Positions 34,886 through 46,602 of a stretch of DNA of 64,000 nt are shown here, piece by piece. Where the stretch lies: assembly GCF_019175385.1 (NCBI RefSeq), contig NC_083338.1, positions 63,706,884 to 63,770,883 of the forward strand. The letters are read 5' to 3'. This DNA is from Lycium barbarum. Lineage: Eukaryota > Streptophyta > Magnoliopsida > Solanales > Solanaceae. Below the pieces are notes generated by a model. That model saw only the letters and a program-made list of their open reading frames with translations, made no database searches and had not been told where the DNA came from. Position 1 is the first letter of the stretch. Every line of letters starts with the position of its first letter. The translations under genes and the position numbers were made by a program.

Positions 34886-35395
34886 CTAGAAATGTTTTTG
34901 CCAGAGTTTCCTTTGTAATTTGGATACTACCTTTCCATTACAACAACCCACGATATCTTCTACTACATTCGCTTTCCTTGGTTGATATAGAATGTTCACA
35001 TCATAATCCTTCTGTAATTCTAACCATCTCCTTTGCCGCAGGTTCAACTCCTTCTGTTTGAAAATATATTGAAGGCTTTTGTGATCCGTATAGATGTCCA
35101 CGTGCACACCATATAAGTAGTGTCTCCATATTTTCAATGCATGAATGACCGCAGCTAGCTCAAGATCATGAGTGGGATAATTTTGTTCATGTTTTCGCAA
35201 CTGTCTCGAAGCATATGCAATAACTTTCCCATTCTGCATCAATACACATCCTAATTCCACACCGGAGGCGTCACAATATACTACATAGCCATCTGATCCT
35301 TCTGGAAGTGTTAGCACTGGCGCTGAGGTCAACCTGTTTTTCAAATCTAGGAAGCTACGCTCACAGGCATCACTCCGCTGGAATTTAGCCGACTT
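34886..35395 (-). pseudogene. pol: E unit 1 RNase H, fused to 3' UTR by deletion
   Basis: The frame encodes RNase H ([49 protein letters not shown]) and removes RNA from the RNA:DNA hybrid in intact elements. After KANVVED it departs from pol: the next bases match the 3' UTR of A (compare ATATTGTGGGTTGTTG near 52630). The whole integrase and chromodomain, about 1.7 kb, are therefore deleted. A TAG (35393-35395), where intact copies have Gln, separates it from the RT frame. Confidence 0.9.
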
Positions 35396-36529
35396 CTAGG
35401 TTAACTTTGTCAATAGGGCTGAAATAGATGAGAAGCCCTCTACGAATCTTCGATAATAACCTGCCAAACCCAGAAAACTACGAACTTCTGTAGGCGTCGT
35501 AGGTCTTGGCCAAGTCTTCACAGCTTCTATTTTCTGAGTGTCGACTCGGATACCATCATCTGAAATAACATGACCTAGAAATGCCACTGAGTTTAGCCAA
35601 AACTCGCACTTCGAAAACTTTGCATACAATTCCCGATCTCGAAGAACGCCAAGAACAATTCTTAGATGATCTGCATGTTCTGATTCTGTGCGAGAATATA
35701 CCAGGATATCGTCGATAAACACTATCACAAAAAGATCCAAAAACGGCCTGAACACATTATTCATTAAATTCATGAACACCGCCGGGGCATTCGTCAACCC
35801 AAACGACATTACTCGAAACTCGTAGTGACCATATCTTGTCCTGAAGGCAGTCTTGGGAATATCTGCTTCCCTAATTCTCACCTGATGATAACCCGATCAC
35901 AGATCTATCTTGGAGAACCATTTAGCGCCCTGTAATTGATCAAACAAATCGTCAATTCTGAGAAGAGGGTATTTATTCTTTATTGTCACCTTGTTCAACT
36001 GCCTGTAGTCGATGCACATTCGTAGCGATCCGTCTTTCTTCCTTACGAACAAGACTGGTGCTCCCCATGGCGAGGAACTAGGCCTTATAAACCCCTTCTC
36101 AAGTAAATATTTTAGCTGTGCTTTTAGCTCCTTCGGTTCTGCTGGAGCCATTCGATACGGAAGAATAGAAATAGGCTCAGTGTTTGGTAATACATCAATG
36201 GAGAAATCAATCTCCCTTTCTGGAGGAAGGCCTGGTAACTCGTCGGGAAACACATCTGGGAATTCATTCACTACCGGGACAGACTGGAAAGTTGGCACTT
36301 CCGCTTCCGTGTCATGAACCTGAACTAGATGACAGATATAACCCTTGGCTATCATCTTTCTCGCCTTAAGGTAGGAAATAAACCTACCCTTTGGGGAAAC
36401 TGTATTACCCTTCCACTCGAGTATGGGCTCTCCCGGAAATTGGAATCGAACTACCTTTGTCCGGCAACAAACATTAGTATAGCATGATGCCAACCAGTCC
36501 ATACCCATAATTACGTCAAAATCTATCAT
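35396..36529 (-). pseudogene. pol: E unit 1 protease end and reverse transcriptase
   Basis: Minus-strand frames 35897-36529 and 35396-35881 together carry [13 protein letters not shown] (end of protease) and the RT fingers ([32 protein letters not shown]). They also carry RT palm motifs ([21 protein letters not shown] with the two catalytic Asp) and RT connection motifs ([20 protein letters not shown]). A TGA where A has CAA (DLQSGYH) splits RT at about 35882-35896. The only visible differences from unit 2 are single-base ones. Confidence 0.92.
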
Positions 36530-36979
36530 CTAAAGTTCAATCAAATCAGCCCTTGTCTGACAATCACATATAATGACTACACAGTTCTGATATACTTGCC
36601 TCGCTATTACAGGATCACCAACCGGAGTGAATACCTCGAAAGGTTTAATTGGCTCAAGTCTTACCCCAACACAATCAGCGATATACGGAGTAATATATGA
36701 GAAGGTAGAACCTGGATAAATCAGAGCATATACGTCACGGGAAAATATAGTCAAGGTACCTGTGACAACATCTGGGGAAGACTCCAGATCCTGTCGCCCA
36801 GCTAAAGCATACACACGGGGCTGAACAACACCTGAAGTGGATGCTCCCCCTCTACCTCTGCCTCTGCCTGCTGTAGTCTGAGGAGTCTGTGCTGTTAGGC
36901 GCGCTGAAGAAGACCCCGCTGCTGAACCTGTGGGCTGAGTCCCCGCTCTATCTCTCGCTGAAGGGCAATCTCTCATCAT
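36530..36979 (-). pseudogene. E unit 1 gag zinc-knuckle end and protease
   Basis: The frame begins inside the zinc-knuckle region (GHMMRDC; the first Cys lie just upstream in the same frame). It continues through a Gly/Arg-rich linker (AGRGRGRGG) into protease. The protease active site reads YPGST where A has DPGST, so the catalytic Asp is lost. A TAG at 36530-36532, before MIDFDV, separates it from the RT frame. Unit 2 has the same stop and the same Asp-to-Tyr change, so both predate the tandem duplication. Confidence 0.88.
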
Positions 36980-38112
36980 ATGACCAACCTGCCCGCAAGC
37001 ATAACAAGCATCCGAACCCTGACAACACTGTCCGGAATGTAATTTGTCGCACTGGATACACCGCGGTACTGGAGGTCTCCTCTGGCTAAAGTCTCCCCTA
37101 GACTGCGAATTTGAAGCCCTCGAACTCTGCCCCTGGCCTGACTGAGTAGAACGATCAACCCTCTATCTGAGAATCTAGGAGGTGCACTAGTCACTGACTG
37201 ACCTGAGTGCCTAGAATATGTCTGTCTCGGTCCCCCTCGATACTCACTGTTCTCCCCCATAGATCTAGCCCTCTTACCTTGTCTTCTGTCACCATCACGA
37301 TCACTTCTCTGCTGTCGTTGTTGTTCCTCGAGGTTCTGAGCATGGGCCTGTATCCTGGAAATATCCATCCCATCTTGCAAAGAGGCTGTCAGGCAATCTC
37401 TGAACAAGTGTGGTCCTAAATCACTCACAAATCTATAGACTCGGTCCCCCATGTCAGCCACCATAGTCGGAGCATACCGGGACAATGAGTTGAATTGCAT
37501 AATATACTCTCGGGCACTCATGCTTCCTTGTTTCAAATTCAAGAACCTTTCCACTCTAGCTCGGCGGACTTCAGGTGCCAAGTAGTGACGAATAAAGGCA
37601 TCTACAAACTCTTGCCACACGGGAGGTGGTGCATTCTCCCCTCTTGTTATCACCCAATTCTTATACCATAGTACCGCCACGTCGCGAAGTCTATATGAGG
37701 CCAACTCCACGGATTCGGTCTCAGAAGCATGCATAAGTTTCAGCGTCCGCAACATATCATCGATAAAACCTTGTGGGTCCTCATCCGGCTTTGACCCGAA
37801 AAATTCTGGAGGATTTAGAGTAAGGAAATCATGGGCTCTTATACTAGCTGAACGATCACTCAGGCCCGCATTCTGTCGTTGTGCCTGAGCGGCAACCAAC
37901 TGCGTCAATAAATGTATGGCCTCGGACACTTGTTGACCCGAAGCACTCGGTGGAGGAATCGGAGCTGAGGCTCCTCCCTGCTCTTCTACATTGGGCGCGG
38001 ACTCACTTTGCGATTCACTTTTCTCTACATTTGTCGGAGGCTCTCTTTCCGCCTGCCTCTTTGTCGAAGCTTTGCCTTTCTGGGCAGCCGTAGCTTTTCC
38101 TTTCGGCGGCAT
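36976..38112 (-). pseudogene. gag: E unit 1 gag
   Basis: The 378-codon frame starts MPPKGKATAAQKGK, as in A. The gag domain is at residues about 105-250 (FFGSKPDEDPQGF, VAVLWYKNW, LNLKQGSMSAREY, RYAPTMV), followed by a basic region (RQGKRARS). A one-base deletion near 37155-37165 (relative to A) shifts the frame after PPRFSDR, so the last ~65 residues are not gag and the zinc knuckle is out of frame. Unit 2 has the same deletion. The leader 38113-38301 lies between the PBS and the ATG. Confidence 0.92.
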
Positions 38113-38301
38113 TTTCTGAAACCATAACGCACTTTTAGGAATGATATAATCCTAGACATGGCTCTATCGCACGATCTCATGAGAAGAAAGATGGTCATTT
38201 TCCTAAATGCCCTGTAGCCTCTTGTTTATTAGCGTGGCGCGCAACACACCATAAACAAGACTCTACTAGACACGGCTCGTAGACACTTCCTAGGGCGAAC
38301 T

Positions 38302-38313
38302 GCTCTGATACCA
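38302..38313 (-). other. Primer-binding site, E unit 1
   Basis: GCTCTGATACCA on the plus strand is TGGTATCAGAGC in element sense, four bases after LTR-2. Confidence 0.92.
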
Positions 38314-38317
38314 CTTC

Positions 38318-40727
38318 TCTCACGACCCAACTAGGGGCCGCGACGGGTACCCGGAGCTAGCTACCGAGCACCGCTTACCTACTACTCATTTAATGCTCTT
38401 TCATCAACTTTTCATACCAATTGTAGGAAAATCATATTTAAATAAAAACATAAATACTTATATGCATTTGCCTTTCGGCCATCAAAATAATATATATATG
38501 GTAATAGCGTTTTGTGAGACCATCTAACCCACACTGCGTATCTACGAGCCTCTACTGACATACTGTATAAACAGACGGAACAAGACTCCGCCATGCCCAA
38601 AATATGCATATATGAATGTACATCAAAAGAATAGCCATAAGCACCTCCGAACAATGGAGTGCTATCTATCAGCTGACAGCTACTGAGGACCTGGGCCAAG
38701 CTCTCCACCCTGTCTACCTGTGGGTATGAACACAGCGTCCGAAGAAAGGACGTCAGTACGAATATTGTACCGAGTATGAGAGGCATACATAATGAAAGGA
38801 AACATCAATAATATGAGGATAACATCAACATGACACATCTGGATCTGACTGATAATCATAAATGAAGTAATGCATGCTATCTTACTCATACTCATCATCA
38901 TGACATGTATGCATCATATGCAAGCTGCCCGTCCATGTCGGAACGGTGTGATAATCAATAATATTAGCCCGCGCCCAGGCCTCCCGCGTCCGGGGTACCA
39001 TCTCATGCCGCCCACTAGTGGTGTCTGCCCACGCCCGTAGGTCGTGGTGTATTCGTATCGCCGCCCGCCGAAGAGGTGTCTGCCCGACCAACTAGGCCCG
39101 GTGTGAATGCAATCATGACATGCTTAACGTAAATACTCATAGTAATATGCTTATCATAAAATACTTATCTTATCATAATGCGTAGATAAGACTCATGATC
39201 AACTTTACTCTATCGGGGTGACGTAAGGTCGTGATCCCCCGATTACATTATGGAACCATCATGGACATTCTGCCTCACCTTGAAAGGACTAGTACATAAG
39301 GTGAGTGTAGGCAAGGAATAACATCATCATCATTCTAGTGTCATCATATCGTATAACTTATCTCATATAGACATTCATCAGTATGAGCTTTTAACTTCTT
39401 AGAATGTAAGAACTCATAAAAGGAATAGGGATTCAAGTTAAAAGATTCATGCCATTAGAAAGAAGGACTAGCCTCACATACCTTGGTCGTTTAGCTAAGA
39501 TATCGCTCACTTGTTCTCCGTCGATATCACGTCGTTACCTTCATAAGAGAATCCGTATCAACATTAGTAAACTAACTACAAGAACGCATCGCTAATTCTA
39601 GGAAAAGTCGGACAACGCTTCCTTCGCTCATACCATTTTTCTCATGTTTTATATCAACTCCAAACATTCATAATATTACTCGCAATATCATCATCGACAA
39701 TCGTCATTTACGTACATTTGGCAAAATCCACCATTTTCCTCCAATTTTCCCTTATTTCTACTTCTAGCTCATCCTTGTGTTTTCATGCATTTAATGCTTG
39801 TTTCATGATATAAACATCATTTATAACGTATTAGTACTCACAACACTTCAATATTCACAGTTCAATTCCACTATCATTCACTTATGTCACTATTCACTCA
39901 ATAATGACCCATTTCTATGTTCTTCTACATTTCAAGTGGCTAAGCTTTCCAATACTTCAAACAACATGGAATAGTCATGAAACTTACCTTGGATAATGGT
40001 TGAACAATCCTTAAGTGGAAATACTTCAATTAGCCTAAACCCTTGTTCCACCTTCTTGGGAATTTCTTGACTTGGAAGATCCTTTGATGTGTTCTTACAC
40101 TTGATTCCATGAAATTAGTGTTGTTGGTCTTGATATCCCCTTTAATTCTCTTGAATTCTTGTGGAGGAATTATTTGGAATGTTCTAGAGGCCTCTTGAGT
40201 TGTTGGATGAATAATGAAATAATATGAAGTCTAAGTCCCTTTTTAAAATCACAAAATCTGGTCTTTAATGAATTCTTGTCGGGCTGAACAGTGGTCGTAA
40301 ACCACCATATACGGACCGTATTTTGATTTACGGTCCGTCCTCCATGGCTGTATTTAACCATTTCAAAGACAGAAAGTTTTGGCTGATGGACATGGCAGAT
40401 TACGACTGAAGTTTACGGTCCGTAAACCAGTTTACGGGCCGTCCTCCAAGTCGTTTTTAACCATTTTCACAATTTACAGAAAGTTGAGATTTTTGACAAG
40501 CTGGAGGACGACTGCAATATACGGTCCGTAAATCACTTTACGGGCCGTAAATCACTTTACGGGCCGTATAGTACCATATACGACCACTGGGCTGAAAAAT
40601 TTTCCGCGACTTTCTTATTTTCAAAAATTCTTAATTAGCCATTCCCGACTTAATAAAACATCAGTCACTCAAACTGTTCATTACTCCACTCATCATACAA
40701 GTATGGAGAAATTTCCGAGGTGTAACA
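38318..40727 (-). mobile_element. Element E, LTR-2 (shared middle LTR, recombinant)
   Basis: This 2,410-bp LTR serves as 5' LTR of unit 1 and 3' LTR of unit 2. Left of 39627 it shares diagnostic bases with LTR-3: CCGCT against CCTCT, TTTGCCTTTC, GCGTT, ATTCATCAG, TTCGCTC. From 39995 rightward it shares bases with LTR-1: GGATAATGG against GGATGATGG, CTAAACCCTTG, and the extra 19-bp palindrome unit. It is therefore a crossover product with its switch point between 39627 and 39995. Confidence 0.93.
38736..38773 (-). other. LTR stem-loop pair (E, LTR-2)
   Basis: Identical to the LTR-1 and LTR-3 copies: CGTCC-TTTCTTC-GGACG next to the TAC/GTA hairpin. Confidence 0.75.
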
Positions 40728-40764
40728 TTCTTCCCCCCTTTTGGAACATTCGTCCTCGAATGTT
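40728..40764 (-). promoter_or_regulatory. PPT and inverted repeat, E unit 2
   Basis: Same as unit 1, offset by 5,894 bp; inverted repeat at 40745-40764. Confidence 0.82.
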
Positions 40765-40779
40765 CGACACTTGGGAATT

Positions 40780-41289
40780 CTAGAAATGTTTTTGCCAGAG
40801 TTTCCTTTGTAATTTGGATACTACCTTTCCATTACAACAACCCACGATATCTTCTACTACATTCGCTTTCCTTGGTTGATATAGAATGTTCACATCATAA
40901 TCCTTCTGTAATTCTAACCATCTCCTTTGCCGCAGGTTCAACTCCTTCTGTTTGAAAATATATTGAAGGCTTTTGTGATCCGTATAGATGTCCACGTGCA
41001 CACCATATAAGTAGTGTCTCCATATTTTCAATGCATGAATGACCGCAGCTAGCTCAAGATCATGAGTGGGATAATTCTGTTCATGTTTTCGCAACTGTCT
41101 CGAAGCATATGCAATAACTTTCCCATTCTGCATCAATACACATCCTAATTCCACACCGGAGGCGTCACAATATACTACATAGCCATCTGATCCTTCTGGA
41201 AGTGTTAGCACTGGCGCTGAGGTCAACCTGTTTTTCAACTCTAGGAAGCTACGCTCACAGGCATCACTCCGCTGGAATTTAGCCGACTT
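40780..41289 (-). pseudogene. pol: E unit 2 RNase H, fused to 3' UTR by deletion
   Basis: The protein content is identical to unit 1 (34886-35395), including the deletion that replaces integrase and chromodomain with 3' UTR after KANVVED and the TAG at the RT boundary. The shared lesion shows that one defective copy was duplicated. Confidence 0.9.
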
Positions 41290-42423
41290 CTAGGTTAACT
41301 TTGTCAATGGGGCTGAAATAGATGAGAAGCCCTCTACGAATCTTCGATAATAACCTGCCAAACCCAGAAAACTACGAACTTCTGTAGGCGTCGTAGGTCT
41401 TGGCCAAGTCTTCACAGCTTCTATTTTCTGAGTGTCGACTCGGATACCATCATCTGAAATAACATGACCTAGAAATGCCACTGAGTTTAGCCAAAACTCG
41501 CACTTCGAAAACTTTGCATACAATTCCCGATCTCGAAGAACGCCAAGAACAATTCTTAGATGATCTGCATGTTCTGATTCTGTGCGAGAATATACCAGGA
41601 TATCGTCGATAAACACTATCACAAAAAGATCCAAAAACGGCCTGAACACATTATTCATTAAATTCATGAACACCACCGGGGCATTCGTGAACCCAAACGA
41701 CATTACTCGAAACTCGTAGTGACCATATCTTGTCCTGAAGGCAGTCTTGGGAATATCTGCTTCCCTAATTCTCACCTGATGATAACCCGATCACAGATCT
41801 ATCTTGGAGAACCATTTAGCGCCCTGTAATTGATCAAACAAATCGTCGATTCTGAGAAGAGGGTATTTATTCTTTATTGTCACCTTGTTCAACTGCCTGT
41901 AGTCGATGCACATTCGTAGCGATCCGTCTTTCTTCCTTACGAACAAGACTGGTGCTCCCCATGGCGAGGAACTAGGCCTTATAAACCCCTTCTCAAGTAA
42001 ATATTTTAGCTGTGCTTTTAGCTCCTTCGGTTCTGCTGGAGCCATTCGATACGGAAGAATAGAAATAGGCTCAGTGTTTGGTAATACATCAATGGAGAAA
42101 TCAATCTCCCTTTCTGGAGGAAGGCCTGGTAACTCGTCGGGAAACACATCTGGGAATTCATTCACTACCGGGACAGACTGGAAAGTTGGCACTTCCGCTT
42201 CCGTGTCATGAACCCGAACTAGATGACAGATATAACCCTTGGCTATCATCTTTCTCGCCTTAAGGTAGGAAATAAACCTACCCTTAGGGGAAACTGTATT
42301 ACCCTTCCACTCGAGTATGGGCTCTCCCGGAAATTGGAATCGAACTACCTTTGTCCGGCAACAAACATTAGTATAGCATGATGCCAACCAGTCCATACCC
42401 ATAATTACGTCAAAATCTATCAT
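41290..42423 (-). pseudogene. pol: E unit 2 protease end and reverse transcriptase
   Basis: Same two frames as unit 1 (41791-42423 and 41290-41775), split by the same TGA in DLQSGYH. Differences I can see from unit 1 include [11 protein letters not shown] for [16 protein letters not shown] for ISALL and HLVRVHD for HLVQVHD. The catalytic FIDDILVYS is present. Confidence 0.92.
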
Positions 42424-42873
42424 CTAAAGTTCAATCAAATCAGCCCTTGTCTGACAATCACATATAATGACTACACAGTTCTGATATACTTGCCTCGCTA
42501 TTACAGGATCACCAACCGGAGTGAATACCTCGAAAGGTTTAATTGGCTCAAGTCTTACCCCAACACAATCAGCGATATACGGAGTAATATATGAGAAGGT
42601 AGAACCTGGATAAATCAGAGCATATACGTCACGGGAAAATATAGTCAAGGTACCTGTGACAACATCTGGGGAAGACTCCAGATCCTGTCGCCCAGCTAAA
42701 GCATACACACGGGGCTGAACAACACCTGAAGTGGATGCTCCCCCTCTACCTCTGCCTCTGCCTGCTGTAGTCTGAGGAGTCTGTGTTGTTAGGCGCGCTG
42801 AAGAAGACCCCGCTGCTGAACCTGTGGGCTGAGTCCCCGCTCTATCTCTCGCTGAAGGGCAATCTCTCATCAT
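42424..42873 (-). pseudogene. E unit 2 gag zinc-knuckle end and protease
   Basis: Same as 36530-36979, with the protease Asp-to-Tyr change (YPGST) and the same terminal TAG. It differs by one residue in the linker (TTQT for TAQT). Confidence 0.88.
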
Positions 42874-44006
42874 ATGACCAACCTGCCCGCAAGCATAACA
42901 AGCATCCGAACCCTGACAACACTGTCCGGAATGTAATTTGTCGCACTGGATACACCGCGGTACTGGAGGTCTCCTCTGGCTAAAGTCTCCCCTTGACTGC
43001 GAATTTGAAGCCCTCGAACTCTGCCCCTGGCCTGACTGAGTAGAACGATCAACCCTCTATCTGAGAATCTAGGAGGTGCACTAGTCACTGACTGACCTGA
43101 GTGCCTAGAATATGTCTGTCTCGGTCCCCCTCGATACTCACTGTTCTCCCCCATAGATCTAGCCCTCTTACCTTGTCTTCTGTCACCATCACGATCACTT
43201 CTCTGCTGTCGTTGTTGTTCCTCGAGGTTCTGAGCATGGGCCTGTATCCTGGAAATATCCATCCCATCTTGCAAAGAGGCTGTCAGGCAATCTCTGAACA
43301 AGTGTGGTCCTAAATCACTCACAAATCTATAGACTCGGTCCCCCATGTCAGCCACCATAGTCGGAGCATACCGGGACAATGAGTTGAATTGCATAATATA
43401 CTCTCGGGCACTCATGCTTCCTTGTTTCAAATTCAAGAACCTGTCCACTCTAGCTCGGCGGACTTCAGGTGCCAAGTAGTGACGAATAAAGGCATCTACA
43501 AACTCTTGCCACACGGGAGGTGGTGCATTCTCCCCTCTTGTTATCACCCAATTCTTATACCATAGTACCGCCACGTCGCGAAGTCTATATGAGGCCAACT
43601 CCACGGATTCGGTCTCAGAAGCATGCATAAGTTTCAGCGTCCGCAACATCTCATCGATAAAACCTTGTGGGTCCTCATCCGGCTTTGACCCGAAAAATTC
43701 TGGAGGATTTAGAGTAAGGAAATCATGGGCTCTTGTACTAGCTGAACGATCACTCAGGCCCGCATTCTGTCGTTGTGCCTGAGCGGCAACCAACTGCGTC
43801 AATAAATGTATGGCCTCGGACACTTGTTGACCCGAAGCACTCGGTGGAGGAATCGGAGCTGAGGCTCCTCCCTGCTCTTCTACATTGGGCGCGGACTCAC
43901 TTTGCGATTCACTTTTCTCTACATTTGTCGGAGGCTCTCTTTCCGCCTGCCTCTTTGTCGAAGCTTTGCCTTTCTGGGCAGCCGTAGCTTTTCCTTTCGG
44001 CGGCAT
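42870..44006 (-). pseudogene. gag: E unit 2 gag
   Basis: The 378-codon gag frame has the same start and the same frameshift as unit 1. A handful of residue changes are visible: SASTRAHD for SASIRAHD, IDEML for IDDML, RVDRF for RVERF, RSQGE for RSLGE. At most of these the unit 2 residue agrees with A, so unit 1 carries more private changes. Confidence 0.92.
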
Positions 44007-44195
44007 TTTCTGAAACCATAACGCACTTTTAGGAATGATATAATCCTAGACATGGCTCTATCGCACGATCTCATGAGAAGAAAGATGGTCATTTTCCTAA
44101 ATGCCCTGTAGCCTCTTGTTTATTAGCGTGGCGCGCAACACACCATAAACAAGACTCTACTAGACACGGCTCGTAGACACTTCCTAGGGCGAACT

Positions 44196-44207
44196 GCTCT
44201 GATACCA
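44196..44207 (-). other. Primer-binding site, E unit 2
   Basis: TGGTATCAGAGC in element sense, four bases after LTR-3. Confidence 0.92.
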
Positions 44208-44211
44208 CTTC

Positions 44212-46602
44212 TCTCACGACCCAACTAGGGGCCGCGACGGGTACCCGGAGCTAGCTACCGAGCACCGCTTACCTACTACTCATTTAATGCTCTTTCATCA
44301 ACTTTTCATACCAATTGTAGGAAAATCATATTTAAATAAAAACATAAATACTTATATGCATTTGCCTTTCGGCCATCAAAATAATATATATATGGTAATA
44401 GCGTTTTGTGAGACCATCTAACCCACACTGCGTATCTACGAGCCTCTACTGACATACTGTATAAACAGACGGAACAAGACTCCGCCATGCCCAAAATATG
44501 CATATATGAATGTACATCAAAAGAATAGCCATAAGCACCTCCGAACAATGGAGTGCTATCTATCAGCTGACAGCTACTGAGGACCTGGGCCAAGCTCTCC
44601 ACCCTGTCTACCTGTGGGTATGAACACAGCGTCCGAAGAAAGGACGTCAGTACGAATATTGTACCGAGTATGAGAGGCATACATAATGAAAGGAAACATC
44701 AATAATATGAGGATAACATCAACATGACACATCTGGATCTGACTGATAATCATAAATGAAGTAATGCATGCTATCTTACTCATACTCATCATCATGACAT
44801 GTATGCATCATATGCAAGCTGCCCGTCCATGTCGGAACGGTGTGATAATCAATAATATTAGCCCGCGCCCAGGCCTCCCGCGTCCGGGGTACCATCTCAT
44901 GCCGCCCACTAGTGGTGTCTGCCCACGCCCGTAGGTCGTGGTGTATTCGTATCGCCGCCCGCCGAAGCGGTGTCTGCCCGGCCAACTAGGCCCGGTGTGA
45001 ATGCAATCATGACATGCTTAACGTAAATACTCATAGTAATATGCTTATCATAAAATACTTATCTTATCATAATGCGTAGATAAGACTCATGATCAACTTT
45101 ACTCTATCGGGGTGACGTAAGGTCGTGATCCCCCGATTACATTATGGAACCATCATGGACATTCTGCCTCACCTTGAAAGGACTAGTACATAAGGTGAGT
45201 GTAGGCAAGGAATAACATCATCATCATTCTAGTGTCATCATATCGTATAACTTATCTCATATAGACATTCATCAGTATGAGCTTTTAACTTCTTAGAATG
45301 TAAGAACTCATAAAAGGAATAGGGATTCAAGTTAAAAGATTCATGCCATTAGAAAGAAGGACTAGCCTCACATACCTTGGTCGTTTAGCTAAGATATCGC
45401 TCACTTGTTCTCCGTCGATATCACGTCGTTACCTTCATAAGAGAATCCGTATCAACATTAGTAAACTAACTACAAGAACGCATCGCTAATTCTAGGAAAA
45501 GTCGGACAACGCTTCCTTCGCTCATACCATTTTTCTCATGTTTTATATCAACTCCAAACATTCATAATATTACTCGCAATATCATCATCGACAATCGTCA
45601 TTTACGTACATTTGGCAAAATCCACCATTTTCCTCCAATTTTCCCTTATTTCTACTTCTAGCTCATCCTTGTGTTTTCATGCATTTAATGCTTGTTTCAT
45701 GATATAAACATCATTTATAACGTATTAGTACTCACAACACTTCAATATTCACAGTTCAATTCCACTATCATTCACTTATGTCACTATTCACTCAATAATG
45801 ACCCATTTCTATGTTCTTCTACATTTCAAGTGGCTAAGCTTTCCAATACTTCAAACAACATGGAATAGTCATGAAACTTACCTTGGATGATGGTTGAACA
45901 ATCCTTAAGTGGAAATACTTCAATTAGCCAAAACCCTAGTTCCACCTTCTTGGGAATTTCTTGACTTGGAAGATCCTTTGATGTGTTCTTACACTTGATT
46001 CCATGAAATTAGTGTTGTTGGTCTTGATATTCCCTTTAATTCTCTTGAATTCTTGTGGAGGAATTATTTGGAATGTTCTAGAGGTCTCTTGATTTGTTGG
46101 ATGAATAATGAAATAATATGAAGTCTAAGTCCCTTTTTAAAATCACAAAATCTGGTCTTTAATGAATTCTTGTCGGGCTGAACAGTGGTCGTAAACCACC
46201 ATATACGGATCGTATTTTGATTTACGGTCCGTCCTCCATGGCTGTATTTAACCATTTCAAAGACAGAAAGTTTTGGCTGATGGACATGGCAGTTTACGAC
46301 TGAGGTTTACGGTCCGTAAACCAGTTTACGGGCCGTCCTCCAAGTCGTTTTTAACCATTTTCACAATTTACAGAAAGTTGAGATTTTTGACAAGCTGGAG
46401 GACGACTACACTATACGGTCCGTAAATCACTTGACGGGCCATATAGTGCCATATACGACCACTGGGCTGAAAAATTTTCCGTGACTTTCTTATTTCCAAA
46501 AATTCTTAATTAGCCATTCCCGACTTAATAAAACATCATTCACTCAAACTCTTCATCATTCCACTCATCATACAAGTACGGAGAAATTTCCGTGGTGTAA
46601 CA
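44212..46602 (-). mobile_element. Element E, LTR-3 (5' LTR, minus strand)
   Basis: This 2,391-bp LTR forms the right end of the array, with outer end TGTAACA (46602) and TSD AAAGA at 46603-46607. It lacks one 19-bp palindrome unit present in LTR-1 and LTR-2 (region 46400-46460). It is nearly identical to LTR-2 up to about 45880 and diverges beyond. Confidence 0.92.
44630..44667 (-). other. LTR stem-loop pair (E, LTR-3)
   Basis: Same sequence as in LTR-1 and LTR-2. Confidence 0.75.

Noticed and set aside
35396..36529. E stop codons as programmed readthrough sites
   Set aside because: They fall inside RT and protease domains at positions where A and other copies have sense codons, and occur with a gag frameshift. 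Decay is simpler.
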